Source: Methanobrevibacter boviskoreani JH1 (lineage in GTDB: Archaea > Methanobacteriota > Methanobacteria > Methanobacteriales > Methanobacteriaceae). From it: a stretch of 64,000 bases of DNA. The position numbers and the translations under genes are program-made. This document shows, one piece after another, positions 47,633 through 57,179 of this stretch (positions are counted from its first letter, which is position 1; each line of letters begins with the position of its first letter). Location: assembly GCF_000320505.1 (NCBI RefSeq), contig NZ_BAGX02000013.1, positions 1-64,000 on the forward strand, in the 5' to 3' direction. The notes beneath the pieces were generated by a model. It ran no database searches and was not told the origin of the DNA. It saw only the letters and a list, made by a program, of their open reading frames with translations.

Positions 47633-48274
47633 TTAGTCTTTATTAATAATCCTTGCAGGTCTACCTATAACAGTTGTATTTGATGGTATATCATGTGTAA
47701 CAACACTACCTGCACCTACTATAACGTTATCTCCAATTTTCACACCAGACATTATTATAGAGCCACCGCCTATCCAACAATTATCACCTATACTTACAGG
47801 TCTTGAAAAAACGGTGATTGTATAATCCATATCCTCATCAAATCGACCTTTGCCGTCAATATAAGAATAATTTCCGTCATTCAATTTATCATCCTTAGGA
47901 ATTACTCTCAATTTAGTGTCAGTTAAATGATCTGCACAATAAATATGTACACCAGGACCTATTAAAGTATATTTTCCAATAGTTAAATCATCAGTATCTA
48001 AGAATACACAATTAGAATTAATTAAACTACCTTCACCAATACTTGTATTAAATCCCAAATCACAATAGAAAGGAGTAGCCACAACAGCATTTGGTCCAAT
48101 AAATTTAAATAATTCGTTTTGAATATTGATTCTTTCAATATTCTCATCGGGTTTAAGATGATTCAATTGAAAATTCAATCGCTTTGATTTTTTCCATTTA
48201 GAAACTAAGTCCTTATCACCTTGCTCAGTCCAGTTGCCTTTATCAAGTTTAATATCTTTCCTCAATTTAATCAC
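47633..48274 (-). CDS. hexapeptide-repeat acetyltransferase (maltose/galactoside type), copy 2
   Basis: A 213-residue acyltransferase with a left-handed parallel beta helix of the maltose/galactoside O-acetyltransferase type (LbH_MAT). The catalytic His is in VHIYCADHLTD, and WIGGGSIIMSGVKIGDNVIVGAGSVVTHDIP covers the acetyl-CoA-binding repeats. The start overlaps the stop of the upstream copy by one base (GTG at 48274), with a TTG at 48265 as an alternative better placed behind the GTGAT string. The sugar or thiol-compound acceptor is not known. Clearly a duplicate of its neighbour. Confidence 0.88.
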   Translation of the reverse strand: MIKLRKDIKLDKGNWTEQGDKDLVSKWKKSKRLNFQLNHLKPDENIERINIQNELFKFIGPNAVVATPFYCDLGFNTSIGEGSLINSNCVFLDTDDLTIGKYTLIGPGVHIYCADHLTDTKLRVIPKDDKLNDGNYSYIDGKGRFDEDMDYTITVFSRPVSIGDNCWIGGGSIIMSGVKIGDNVIVGAGSVVTHDIPSNTTVIGRPARIINKD

Positions 48275-48912
48275 TAATAATCAGAAATTTTATTTTCCCT
48301 TACAACCTTAGCAGGACTTCCAAATGCAATTGTATCTGATGGTATATCATGTGTAACAACACTACCTGCACCTATTACCACATTTTCCCCAATTGTAACA
48401 CCTGGCAATATAATGGATTGTCCACCAATCCAGGACCTATCACCAATCCTTACAGGTTCTGCAAACTCTGTAAAAGTATATTCAATATTCTCATTGAACC
48501 TACCATTATTATTGATATAGGGATAGTCTTTTGTATTTAATGAATCGTCTCTTGGAACAATACGTTCTTCAATATTACTCGGATGGTTTGCACAATAAAT
48601 ATGTACACCTGGACCTATTAAACAATACTTTCCTATAGTAAGTTCGCAAGTATCCAAAAAGACACAGCCCACATTTATAAAAGTACCTTCACCAATACTG
48701 GTATTAGAACCAAAATCACAGAAAAAAGGAGGAGTGACAGTTACATTATCACCAACAGATTTAAAAAGTTCCTTTTTAAGTCTATTTATTTCATCAACAT
48801 CTGCTAAACTATGATTGTTATATTCATATAATAAATCTTTACCTTTAATCCATCTAGATTTCAATTCCTCATCATCTTGTTCCATCCAAGTACCTTTAAT
48901 TAAATCCACCAT
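48274..48912 (-). CDS. hexapeptide-repeat acetyltransferase (maltose/galactoside type), copy 1
   Basis: A 212-residue paralogue of the following gene with the same architecture: a short N-terminal helical region (GTWMEQDDEELKSRW), then hexapeptide repeats with VHIYCANHPSN holding the catalytic histidine, and WIGGQSIILPGVTIGENVVIGAG near the end. The insert of about 25 residues between the catalytic loop and the last coils, including a conserved YPYINNNGRFNE-type segment, is found in both copies and is longer than in typical maltose acetyltransferases. The two overlap by one base and must be co-translated, possibly forming a mixed trimer (inference). Confidence 0.88.
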   Translation of the reverse strand: MVDLIKGTWMEQDDEELKSRWIKGKDLLYEYNNHSLADVDEINRLKKELFKSVGDNVTVTPPFFCDFGSNTSIGEGTFINVGCVFLDTCELTIGKYCLIGPGVHIYCANHPSNIEERIVPRDDSLNTKDYPYINNNGRFNENIEYTFTEFAEPVRIGDRSWIGGQSIILPGVTIGENVVIGAGSVVTHDIPSDTIAFGSPAKVVRENKISDY

Positions 48913-49094
48913 ATTACCACAGAAAGAAATCTTTATTAAATCATAATAACTTAATTAAGTTGAAAAATTAAAAAACTATCCATTTTAGATATGAAATCTT
49001 AAACAGGTCCACATATCAAAATACCATCAGCCAAATTATGAAATTTTAATCAATTTCCATATTCAAAAATATTAAAGATCATAAATAAATCTAT

Positions 49095-49433
49095 TTAAAA
49101 TTGTTCTAAATATTCGATTTTAGCTTTAAGAATGTTAATCTTATCATTGTAATTTTCTTCTTCCCGATCTCTCATATCCCGAAGATTCCTCATTAGAATG
49201 TTAATTTTCTTATCACAGTCTGCGAGATTTTTCTCCTTTTCAATTTCAAGATTTTTTATTTCCTGTTTTAATCTTTCTATTCTTTCATTTACTTTATCCT
49301 CTTCATTACATAAACCAAGTTCATCATTTAAAGCACTATCTAAAAGATCTTGTAACTTTAATCCCTTTGATTTTGCAAGATTTTTCTTTTCACGATTAAT
49401 CTTAACACTTGTAGTATCGTTAAAGTTTTGCAT
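49095..49433 (-). CDS. small coiled-coil protein with ribbon-helix-helix-like N-terminus
   Basis: A 112-residue protein. Residues about 6-42 (TTSVKINREKKNLAKSKG then LKLQDLLDSALNDELG) have the strand-helix-helix pattern of a ribbon-helix-helix DNA-binding domain. Residues 50-110 are a highly charged Glu/Lys/Arg coiled coil (VNERIERLKQEIKNLEIEK...). It has the AAGGGTTAAATT ribosome binding site region. No toxin gene is adjacent, so it is more likely a stand-alone DNA-binding or chromosome-architecture protein than an antitoxin; function unknown. Confidence 0.65.
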   Translation of the reverse strand: MQNFNDTTSVKINREKKNLAKSKGLKLQDLLDSALNDELGLCNEEDKVNERIERLKQEIKNLEIEKEKNLADCDKKINILMRNLRDMRDREEENYNDKINILKAKIEYLEQF

Positions 49434-49598
49434 AATTTAACCCTTTAAATATAATATAAATATATATTTATAATATTTATAATTATTATATATATAAATT
49501 TTATTGAAAATTATGTTTTAAAATTAGGTCAAAGTTAAAAAAAATATTAAAAATAGCAAAGAATCTATAAAAAAAATTAAAAAAAAGTAGAAAGGATT

Positions 49599-50831
49599 TT
49601 AAATTTCATTATTAAACAATCTACTTACAAGTTTATATCCAGACTCTTTTTTAAGGGAACCTTTTGCGATATTCTTTTCGGTATATGATTCAACATCATC
49701 TGCCTTACCGTTTTTGGTATATATTGCCTGTGGAATATCATCACGTGTATGGGTTCCAACAGGTATTGGAGTTGGATGATCCGGTAAAACAGCTATTTTA
49801 TACTCATCATAGTTCTCATCAAGATATTTCCAGATAGGTCCAAGGATATATTTATCAATTGATTCAATCGCCTTAACCTTTTCCCCAACATTTTTAGCAT
49901 GGCCTGCCTCATCCGGAGCCTCAATATGAACAAAGATAATATCATAATCTGGAATATTATCTATTGCATATTGGCCTTTTGCCTTATAATCAGTATCAAA
50001 GTATGCAGTTGCTCCAGGTACATTGATTACATCTAATCCACCATAGTTTGCAATACCTTTAAGTAAATCCACACCGGTTATTACAGCTGCTTTCTTATGA
50101 TAGAGATCTGTGAAATTGTCAAGAGTAGGAACAGTTCCCTGACTCCATAACCAAACCATGTTTGCAGGTTTTAATCCCTTTTCAATCCTCTTTTTATTAA
50201 CTTCATGATTCTCAAGAAAGTCTTTAGACTCTAACATAATAGTCTTAATGCCCTTTTGGAAATCTGTATCCCAATTGGTATAATCATCGATTTTTTCACC
50301 GACAATATCATGAGGTGCAGCTGTTGGAAAATCAGAATTTTCATAAGCTGTCTCTATATCAGGACAAGTATATACAAATACATGCCTATAACTTACACCT
50401 GGATAGAAAGTTCCGGGAAAATCAGGATATTTGTCCTTAAAATATATGTTTAAATCATTAAGTAATACTGTAGCTTCTTCAGTGGTAATGTGATTAGCAT
50501 TAAAGTCATCCAATGTACCATCCTTTTCAGTGACAGTGTTGCATCTAAATATTAAATCCTTTTGACTTGTTGGACCGATGTCTATATTTCCTGCCTCTAG
50601 TGGACCTCTACCAGTATAATACTTAGCGGGATTAAAACCGAATATGCTCATATTAGCTACATCAGAACCAGGTTGATACTGGTCAAGTACATTATTAGTA
50701 AGACCACATTTTCCCTCTTTAGCTATTCTATCCATGTTTGGAATATTGGCATATTCCAATGGAGTTTTACCACCTAATTCATCAATAGGGTAATCACACA
50801 TACCGTCTCCAATAATTACAACATATTTCAT
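49599..50831 (-). CDS. apgM: cofactor-independent phosphoglycerate mutase-like protein (possible homoserine kinase)
   Basis: A 410-residue member of the alkaline-phosphatase superfamily, archaeal ApgM type. Motifs: GDGMCDYPIDELGGKTPLE at the N-terminus, QPGSDVANMSIFGF with the Ser nucleophile, HIEAPDEAGHAKN, and LPDHPTPIPVGTHTRDDIP with the metal-binding Asp/His residues. Family members interconvert 3- and 2-phosphoglycerate, but close relatives next to threonine/methionine genes have been proposed to act as homoserine kinase. Here the gene ends the operon gatC-ACT protein-hom, which makes the second role credible. Sequence alone cannot decide. AAGGAGACAAC ribosome binding site. Confidence 0.85.
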   Translation of the reverse strand: MKYVVIIGDGMCDYPIDELGGKTPLEYANIPNMDRIAKEGKCGLTNNVLDQYQPGSDVANMSIFGFNPAKYYTGRGPLEAGNIDIGPTSQKDLIFRCNTVTEKDGTLDDFNANHITTEEATVLLNDLNIYFKDKYPDFPGTFYPGVSYRHVFVYTCPDIETAYENSDFPTAAPHDIVGEKIDDYTNWDTDFQKGIKTIMLESKDFLENHEVNKKRIEKGLKPANMVWLWSQGTVPTLDNFTDLYHKKAAVITGVDLLKGIANYGGLDVINVPGATAYFDTDYKAKGQYAIDNIPDYDIIFVHIEAPDEAGHAKNVGEKVKAIESIDKYILGPIWKYLDENYDEYKIAVLPDHPTPIPVGTHTRDDIPQAIYTKNGKADDVESYTEKNIAKGSLKKESGYKLVSRLFNNEI

Positions 50832-50885
50832 AAAAGTTGTCTCCTTAATATAAAAAAAGTAGATTAAAATAGATTATAAGAATAT

Positions 50886-51908
50886 TTAATTGTTTCTTAT
50901 TCTTATAACATGAATTAAATCAGTCATCATTGCTGATGCGGTCTCTACAGAACCTGCACCAATACCCATTACAGTAACCTCTCCAGATAAATCTGTTTTA
51001 AGTGTAGCCATATTCAATGTTCCATTGATATCATAGGGACTACCTTTCTTAACAAGTCTTGGAGAAACTTCAAGATTATCAGGGGATACCTCGGCAATAA
51101 GTTTAATCAAATATCCCTGTTTATCTGCAAGTGAAATAGCTTCAGATGTTATATCTGAAATACCTTTAACCTTAACATCCTCATATTTTGCAGGAATTCC
51201 AAGTACAGAGTTTGCAAGAATAACAGTTTTACAAGCAGCATCAATACCCTCCACATCCTGTGTAGGATTAGTTTCAGCAATTCCTAACTCCTGTGATTCT
51301 TTTAAGGTATCTTCATATGAAGTACCCTCTGAGGTCATTCTTGAAAGAATATAATTGGTGGTACCATTTAAAATACCTATAATTGATTCAATTTTATTTG
51401 CAGGTAAGGTTTCCTGAGCTAGGTTAATAATAGGCATTGTTCCACCTACACTAGCCTCAAACTTAAATATGCAATCATTTTCATTAGATGCATCTAATAA
51501 TTCCTGATAGTTTAAAGCAAGATGTCCCTTATTGGATGTTACCACATCCTTACCATCACCAAATGCTTTTAAAGTTAATGATCTTGCAGGTTCACCATCT
51601 TTAATGTTTGTAGGAGTTGCTTCCATAAGTACATCATAGTCACATGCATCCAATACATCTAGACCAGAAATATTACTACCATATTCAGGATAATCACTTA
51701 ATTTTCCTGTTTCATTTTTAACCTTGATTAATTCATCCTCATTTAATCCGTCTTCACAGATAGCTGAGCTTGATGAATCAGCAACTGATACAATTTTTAA
51801 ATTTACATTATAAATATCCTTGATTGTTTCTTTCTTTAATGAGACGACTTTTGCTACTCCCTGACCAACAGCACCAAATCCCATTATACATAATTTCAAA
51901 TCTTTCAT
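50886..51908 (-). CDS. hom: homoserine dehydrogenase
   Basis: A 340-residue NAD(P)-dependent homoserine dehydrogenase reducing aspartate semialdehyde to homoserine, the branch compound for methionine and threonine. An N-terminal Rossmann motif [23 protein letters not shown], and the [10 protein letters not shown] and [12 protein letters not shown] segments with the catalytic Asp/Lys residues are visible. It lacks the C-terminal ACT domain of longer enzymes. A separate ACT-domain protein is encoded 15 bp upstream in the same operon and probably supplies feedback control (inference). Followed by the apgM-type gene. Confidence 0.93.
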   Translation of the reverse strand: MKDLKLCIMGFGAVGQGVAKVVSLKKETIKDIYNVNLKIVSVADSSSSAICEDGLNEDELIKVKNETGKLSDYPEYGSNISGLDVLDACDYDVLMEATPTNIKDGEPARSLTLKAFGDGKDVVTSNKGHLALNYQELLDASNENDCIFKFEASVGGTMPIINLAQETLPANKIESIIGILNGTTNYILSRMTSEGTSYEDTLKESQELGIAETNPTQDVEGIDAACKTVILANSVLGIPAKYEDVKVKGISDITSEAISLADKQGYLIKLIAEVSPDNLEVSPRLVKKGSPYDINGTLNMATLKTDLSGEVTVMGIGAGSVETASAMMTDLIHVIRIRNN

Positions 51909-51923
51909 AAAATACCCTCATTA

Positions 51924-52409
51924 TTATACTTCATTAATAACTAAAAGGTCTTTGGATGCAGCAATTTCGTTAATTCTATTTAGTACTTTTTGTTTTAATC
52001 CTAAAGCCATTTCAACAGTTATTAATGCAGATGATTTTTCTTCATTATTAAATTCAATGTCTAAAGCTGTTACAGTAACATTTTCCAATTCATTTAATTT
52101 GTCTACCGTATCTCTAGCATCTGTATCAATAATGTGTCCTATAAGTATAGTACTATATTTTACTTTTAAAATTGTACTATCTACTTTAAGAATGGTTATT
52201 CCTTCAGATTCTAATTTTTCAATAAGCTTTTCAAGATTTTCTCTTTCTCCTTCCACTGTTATCTGAACTGGTATTTTACCATTTTCTTGTTTAAAAGTTC
52301 TATCATGAATAACAGTAACAAGATTAGCACCTAAATCTTTAAACGGTTTAAGTGAGGTGACTAATTGTCCAGGAGTGTCTGATAGTTCAAGTACTAAATC
52401 CATTTTCAT
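51924..52409 (-). CDS. ACT-domain regulatory protein
   Basis: A 161-residue protein made of two ACT-like domains: residues about 3-75 (MDLVLELSDTPGQLVTSLKPFKDLGANLVTV...) and about 85-150. No enzyme domain is present. ACT domains bind amino acids and regulate enzymes. Its place between gatC and hom, 15 bp ahead of hom, suggests it is the threonine or methionine sensor of the neighbouring homoserine dehydrogenase. The start has a GGCGAT ribosome binding site 3 nt before the ATG. This gene pair is common in Methanobacteriales as far as I recall. Confidence 0.85.
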   Translation of the reverse strand: MKMDLVLELSDTPGQLVTSLKPFKDLGANLVTVIHDRTFKQENGKIPVQITVEGERENLEKLIEKLESEGITILKVDSTILKVKYSTILIGHIIDTDARDTVDKLNELENVTVTALDIEFNNEEKSSALITVEMALGLKQKVLNRINEIAASKDLLVINEV

Positions 52410-52419
52410 ACTATCGCCT

Positions 52420-52635
52420 TTATTGTGTCCATTTTGCTTTTTTAACTACTAAACCGCCTTTTTTATCAATTTTAGCATTCCTTAAGATTTTGCTTGGATC
52501 TTTTTTAACAGCCTCATCTTTACGAGTAAGATTTAAGTTGTCTGTAATATAATATGTTTCTTCTAAATCAGGAATACTATCTAAGGTTTTTGAAAATTCA
52601 TTAAGAATTTTTTCTGCATCTTCTTTAATTTCCAT
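52420..52635 (-). CDS. gatC: Asp-tRNA(Asn) amidotransferase subunit GatC
   Basis: A 71-residue GatC of archaeal type. With GatA and GatB it stabilises the complex that converts Asp-tRNA(Asn) to Asn-tRNA(Asn). Recognisable segments are LEETYYITDNLNLTRKDE and DPSKILRNAKIDKKGG. The gatA and gatB genes are not in this window. An AAGGAGACTAATA ribosome binding site precedes the ATG. First gene of the operon gatC-ACT protein-hom-apgM; asparagine synthetase lies just upstream on the same strand across a 180-bp gap that holds only AT-rich sequence. Confidence 0.9.
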   Translation of the reverse strand: MEIKEDAEKILNEFSKTLDSIPDLEETYYITDNLNLTRKDEAVKKDPSKILRNAKIDKKGGLVVKKAKWTQ

Positions 52636-52816
52636 TATTAGTCTCCTTTAATAATTAAATAAAAAAATTATAATTATAAATAAATTATATATTATGTTTT
52701 AGTGTTTATATTTTTATATTAATAAACTTATAGATTTTAATACAAAATTAAATAAAAAAAAGATAATAAAATAAAATATTTTAGAATTTAATAAAAAAGT
52801 AAAAAAAATAGTTTGA

Positions 52817-54367
52817 TTAGATATTTTCCTTTAGATTATTAAAGTACTTATTAATATTCTGGTTTTTAAATATTTTTTTTCTTAAGATCTTATCAATTCC
52901 AGAACCGTACTGTGCTGCTTTTTTATTTCTATAAGCAATAAATTCGGGGATGCCTTTATCAATAGCTAAATCCCTTAATATGTTCTTTCGAACATTGTCA
53001 TCTCCACCAGATATCTTATATTTAGCAGGTATATCCAATGTCCATTTAACAAGGTTTTCTGACAAATAAGGTACCCTAAGCTCTACAGTATTAGCCATTG
53101 CTGCAGCATCATCACGTTCTAAGTTAACACTATGGATTTTAGAAACGTCATGTCTTAGTTCATGTTCTACAGCTCTAAAACGTTTATAAATCAAACCGTC
53201 ATCATCGACATAACCCTCATTATAAGTATTTAAATATCGCTTATAACCTGCAAATAACTCATCGGCACCTTGACCTGATATTGCAACTTTAATTCCATCC
53301 TCATGTATCATTCTACATGCAATATACATGGTCATTCCAACACCAAGCTTCATCATACTCGGCTCTTCAATTGCAAGTAAAGCATCATCTAGACAATCTC
53401 TAACAAGTTCTTCATTGACAATTGCTTCTCTAAGAGGCAAATCTAATCTTTCAGCCAACATTCTGGAATATTTTAAATCCTGTGAATCCTCATTACCAAC
53501 GGAATATAAGCTCAAACTTTGACCTTCCTCCAGATTTTCATAAATATAGTATACAAGTAATGTGCTATCTACACCGCCTGAAAAGATTACAGCAATATCA
53601 TCAATATTTGCGATTCTATCCTTAATAGATTTTGTAATTAGATTATCCAATTCTTTTTTATAAGTTTCATATTTATGATTCTTATGAGATTCATAATTAT
53701 ATAGGAAGTACTTTGGTGGAATTTCCTCAAAATTATATAAAATATATCCCGGTTTTAAACAGTTTATATCCTCAATTCCTATTTTCCACAATGCTTTTCT
53801 TTCAGACGCATATCCCTTAAGCTCATTGTGTTGTCCATAATAAATTGGTTTAACCCCTACTTTATCCCTTGCAACCGCAAGATTTTCACCGTCATAAACA
53901 GAGTAAACATAATCCCCATCTATAATCATATTAGTACGGGTTACGGCATTTAACAGATTATGATCCTTTTTATAATAATAATCAAGTAGAATAATTAACA
54001 GTTCACTATCACTTTTAGGTGGTTCATCGTTGTATAAATTAGACTTTAAAAAATCTAAGACTTCTTTATAATTATAGATTTCACCATTAAAAGACAAGAC
54101 AAGATTATCCCTTCTTTTAGGTTGTAAATTAAGAGTATTATCCTCCTTATAAAAATTAGTAATTGATAATAAATTATGTCCAAAACCTACATCATATGAA
54201 CTATTATCGCTAAAAGAATCTAAATCAATGTTATCATTAAAAACAGTATGTTCATCATTTTCTAAATACACTCCATGTGCATCTAAACCTCTTCTTTCAA
54301 TAGTTTTCATCATTGAAATTAAATCGTTTCCCCTAAAATTTCCAATTAATCCTACAATTCCACACAT
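52817..54367 (-). CDS. asnB: asparagine synthetase (glutamine-hydrolysing)
   Basis: A 516-residue AsnB making asparagine from aspartate, ATP and glutamine. The class II glutaminase domain begins MCGIVGLIG with nucleophile Cys2, and SFNGEIYNYKEV continues it. The synthetase domain starts near residue 230 with the PP-loop VIFSGGVDSTLLV, followed by the SGQGADELFAGY motif with the Asp/Glu residues. Slightly shorter than the 550-600 residues of many AsnB. In an organism that also has GatC (so amidation on tRNA) it supplies free asparagine. No ribosome binding site is conspicuous. Confidence 0.92.
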   Translation of the reverse strand: MCGIVGLIGNFRGNDLISMMKTIERRGLDAHGVYLENDEHTVFNDNIDLDSFSDNSSYDVGFGHNLLSITNFYKEDNTLNLQPKRRDNLVLSFNGEIYNYKEVLDFLKSNLYNDEPPKSDSELLIILLDYYYKKDHNLLNAVTRTNMIIDGDYVYSVYDGENLAVARDKVGVKPIYYGQHNELKGYASERKALWKIGIEDINCLKPGYILYNFEEIPPKYFLYNYESHKNHKYETYKKELDNLITKSIKDRIANIDDIAVIFSGGVDSTLLVYYIYENLEEGQSLSLYSVGNEDSQDLKYSRMLAERLDLPLREAIVNEELVRDCLDDALLAIEEPSMMKLGVGMTMYIACRMIHEDGIKVAISGQGADELFAGYKRYLNTYNEGYVDDDGLIYKRFRAVEHELRHDVSKIHSVNLERDDAAAMANTVELRVPYLSENLVKWTLDIPAKYKISGGDDNVRKNILRDLAIDKGIPEFIAYRNKKAAQYGSGIDKILRKKIFKNQNINKYFNNLKENI

Positions 54368-54919
54368 GCTATCAAATTCAAGAGTTTTTTTATAAAATAA
54401 TTAATTAAAAAATTGATATATAAGCTATTTCTTTTAATAATTAGGATTTAAGAATTATATTTATTCAAATACCCCATTAAAGAAAAAATAAGTTTTATTC
54501 ATTTAATTAAACCATGAAAAATCATGTTTAAAATATGTATTTAATTACTCTCCCACTTATATTAATTAACATATTAAAAATATTATGTTAATTATCATAT
54601 TTAAATTTAAATGATTTTATAAAATATTTTTAAGAAATAACAATAATTTTCAAAAAAAGGCTACATATCTACATAATTGTCTCATTATAAAAGTAAAATA
54701 AACTTTAATAAATCAAGTTTAAAGAGTTATAAAAGAAATACTGATTTTTTATAGATTTTATCGTTATATTTAAATCCATGAATAAAATTAGCTAAAGTTA
54801 CTCTTAATAAAAATACAAGTAAAATTATCTAATTAATATTTGAAAATTAGAAATGATTTAAATTTATATAATATTATTTTAATAAATCATTAATGTATCA
54901 ATTATATTAAGGTGATAAA
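54368..54919. other. intergenic stretch with an 11-bp inverted repeat and the metY promoter
   Basis: TAATTAACATA (54563-54573) and TATGTTAATTA (54584-54594) form perfect arms with a 10-nt loop, 330 bp ahead of metY; a regulator site or terminator are both possible. A TATA-like TTTATATAATATT near 54862 and the ribosome binding site GGTGATAAA before the TTG start belong to metY. No gene is seen. Confidence 0.5.
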
Positions 54920-56209
54920 TTGGATAAAAATAAAAAATATGGTGAACGTACATTAGAAGTTCATGCAGGTCAGGAAGAGGCAGATCCTGCAACTGGTTCA
55001 AGGGCATTACCTATTTATCAGACTACTTCATATATGTTTGAAAGTACAGAATATGCTGCTAAATTATTTGCCCTTAAAGAAGAGGGACATATTTATACAA
55101 GGTTATCAAATCCTACAAATTCAGCATTTGAGGAACGTGTTAATGCAATTGAAGGGGGAGTAGGTGCATTATCTCAATCCTCAGGTTTATCAGCAATATT
55201 TTTATCAATTTTTAATATTGCAAAATGTGGGGATGAGATTGTATCTGCAGATAATCTGTATGGTGGAACATTTATACTCTTTAAAAAAACACTAGCAAAA
55301 ATGGGCATTAAAGTTAATTTTGTAGATTCCCAGAATCTTGAAGAATATGTGGCTGCGATAAACGATAAAACTAAAGCTATTTACTGTGAATCAATTGGAA
55401 ATCCTAAATTAGATGTTCCTGATTTTGATAAATTAGCAGAAATTGCACATTCCCATGGCATACCACTAATTGTTGATAACACTTCAGCAATTACAATGGT
55501 TAAACCAATTGAACATGGTGCAGACATTGTAGTAGAATCCGCCACTAAATTTATAGGCGGTCATGGTTCAAGTATGGGTGGTGTGATTGTAGATAGTGGT
55601 AACTTTGACTGGACAAACGGTAAATTCCCGGAATTTACAGAGCCTGATGAAAGTTATAATGGAATTGTTTATAGTGAGGAATTTGGAAACAAAGCATACA
55701 TTACAAAGGCACGTGTTCAAATGATGAGGGATCTTGGAACCTGTATTAGTCCATTTAACTCATTTTTATTTATGCAAAGTCTGGAAACCTTGTCCCTAAG
55801 GGTCAACCAACATTGTGCAAATGCATTAGAGGTTGCTAAATTCTTAGAAAAACATCCTGCAGTTGCTTGGGTAAATTATCCTGGACTTGAATCCTGCCCA
55901 ACACATAAAAATGCAAAAAAATACTTAAATGGTAAGTATGGAGGCATTATAGGATTTGGTATCAAGGGTGGTCTTGAAGAAGGTAGAAAATTCATTGAAA
56001 ATGTGGATTTAGCAAGTCATCTTGCAAACATTGCAGATACTAAAACATTGGTTGTACATCCGGCAACTACCACACACTCAAACCTATCACCTGAGGAACA
56101 GCTTGCAAGTGGTGTAACACCTGATTTTATAAGGTTATCCGTAGGTATTGAAAATGTGGAAGATATTATAGCCGACCTTGATCAAGCATTAAATAAGGCA
56201 GTAGAATAA
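54920..56209 (+). CDS. metY: O-acetylhomoserine sulfhydrylase (TTG start)
   Basis: A 429-residue Cys/Met-metabolism PLP enzyme, MetY type, which makes homocysteine from O-acetylhomoserine and sulfide. The N-terminus [20 protein letters not shown] is diagnostic, QTTSY and the phosphate-binding SSGLSAIF follow, and the PLP lysine is in [33 protein letters not shown] near the end is typical. The start codon is TTG, with a GGTGAT ribosome binding site exactly 3 nt before it. With metX (57180) and possibly the malY-type gene it forms the acetylhomoserine route to methionine. Confidence 0.93.
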   Translation: MDKNKKYGERTLEVHAGQEEADPATGSRALPIYQTTSYMFESTEYAAKLFALKEEGHIYTRLSNPTNSAFEERVNAIEGGVGALSQSSGLSAIFLSIFNIAKCGDEIVSADNLYGGTFILFKKTLAKMGIKVNFVDSQNLEEYVAAINDKTKAIYCESIGNPKLDVPDFDKLAEIAHSHGIPLIVDNTSAITMVKPIEHGADIVVESATKFIGGHGSSMGGVIVDSGNFDWTNGKFPEFTEPDESYNGIVYSEEFGNKAYITKARVQMMRDLGTCISPFNSFLFMQSLETLSLRVNQHCANALEVAKFLEKHPAVAWVNYPGLESCPTHKNAKKYLNGKYGGIIGFGIKGGLEEGRKFIENVDLASHLANIADTKTLVVHPATTTHSNLSPEEQLASGVTPDFIRLSVGIENVEDIIADLDQALNKAVE

Positions 56210-56491
56210 ATCTACTGTTTTTATAACTTTTTTTCATACAAAACTAATTTAAAATAAGTTTACTATTCTATAGTTAATTCATAAGATAACTAAAATAAAC
56301 CAACTATTTCTTTAATCCATTAAAATAATCTAGAATGTATATTCTGATTGTCTACAATATATTTAAAATAAGCTGATGACTTTGAATTTTATTTATTAAA
56401 TCTCATTAAAAACTAAATTTATTCCATAAGAGGGATAGTTTAAAAAAAATAGCATTTTTACATAAAGGGTTTAATAATTAATTTAAAATAA

Positions 56492-56950
56492 TTAAAATTT
56501 AAATAAACCCATATTAAACAAGAAATAGAAATATGTTATGTCCATAACTAGAAATAGTACAGACATTATTATCTGATTAATACCAGCTTTTTTAGCCTCA
56601 ACATCTCCTTTTCTTGTAAAATTATATATTCCATAAACAAGACCTATTATTGGTATGAAAACTGAGAATATATATCCAAAAGTTATTGAGTTTTCATGTT
56701 CGGATTTAGGTATAACTTCCAAATAGTTATAAGTTACATTTTTCTCCTTTTTTTGAAATTCAAATCCACATTTAGGACAGAATCCATAACTTAAATTTGT
56801 TATAACATTATGACATTGAGGACATCGAATAGATTTTAATTGTACCCTGTGATAATATGGTACATCATCCCTAAAAGTATACCCACATTTAATGCAAGAT
56901 TTAGCTTCATCTTTATTTTCACTATGACACTGAGGACAAATCTTCACCAT
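56492..56950 (-). CDS. double zinc-ribbon membrane protein, unknown function
   Basis: A 152-residue protein with two zinc ribbons (CPQCHSENKDEAKSCIKCG at residues 5-23 and CPQCHNVITNLSYGFCPKCG at about 39-58) followed by two membrane helices (about 85-105 and 125-148). Zinc-ribbon-plus-helices proteins of this design are common in Methanobacteriales; the role is unknown, perhaps membrane stress or assembly. Divergent from metX. Confidence 0.75.
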   Translation of the reverse strand: MVKICPQCHSENKDEAKSCIKCGYTFRDDVPYYHRVQLKSIRCPQCHNVITNLSYGFCPKCGFEFQKKEKNVTYNYLEVIPKSEHENSITFGYIFSVFIPIIGLVYGIYNFTRKGDVEAKKAGINQIIMSVLFLVMDITYFYFLFNMGLFKF

Positions 56951-57179
56951 TCAAGCCTCCTTTAATTTAGATAAATATTTAATATTCTCATATAAAATTA
57001 TTTCTTTTATATTATATACACCTATAACACTTTTTTATTATATGAAATAATATTTAAATTATATTATAACAATAGTTATTTATATTATATAATTTATATT
57101 TATATATATTAATTAAATAAGATAGAAAATATATAATATTAATAATTAATCAATTTAAAAAAAAAGAATTACATTAGGG

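Noticed and set aside
54563-54594. SAM-type riboswitch upstream of metY
   Set aside because: Only an A/T-dominated inverted repeat is present; no conserved riboswitch core, and such riboswitches are not known in this lineage.
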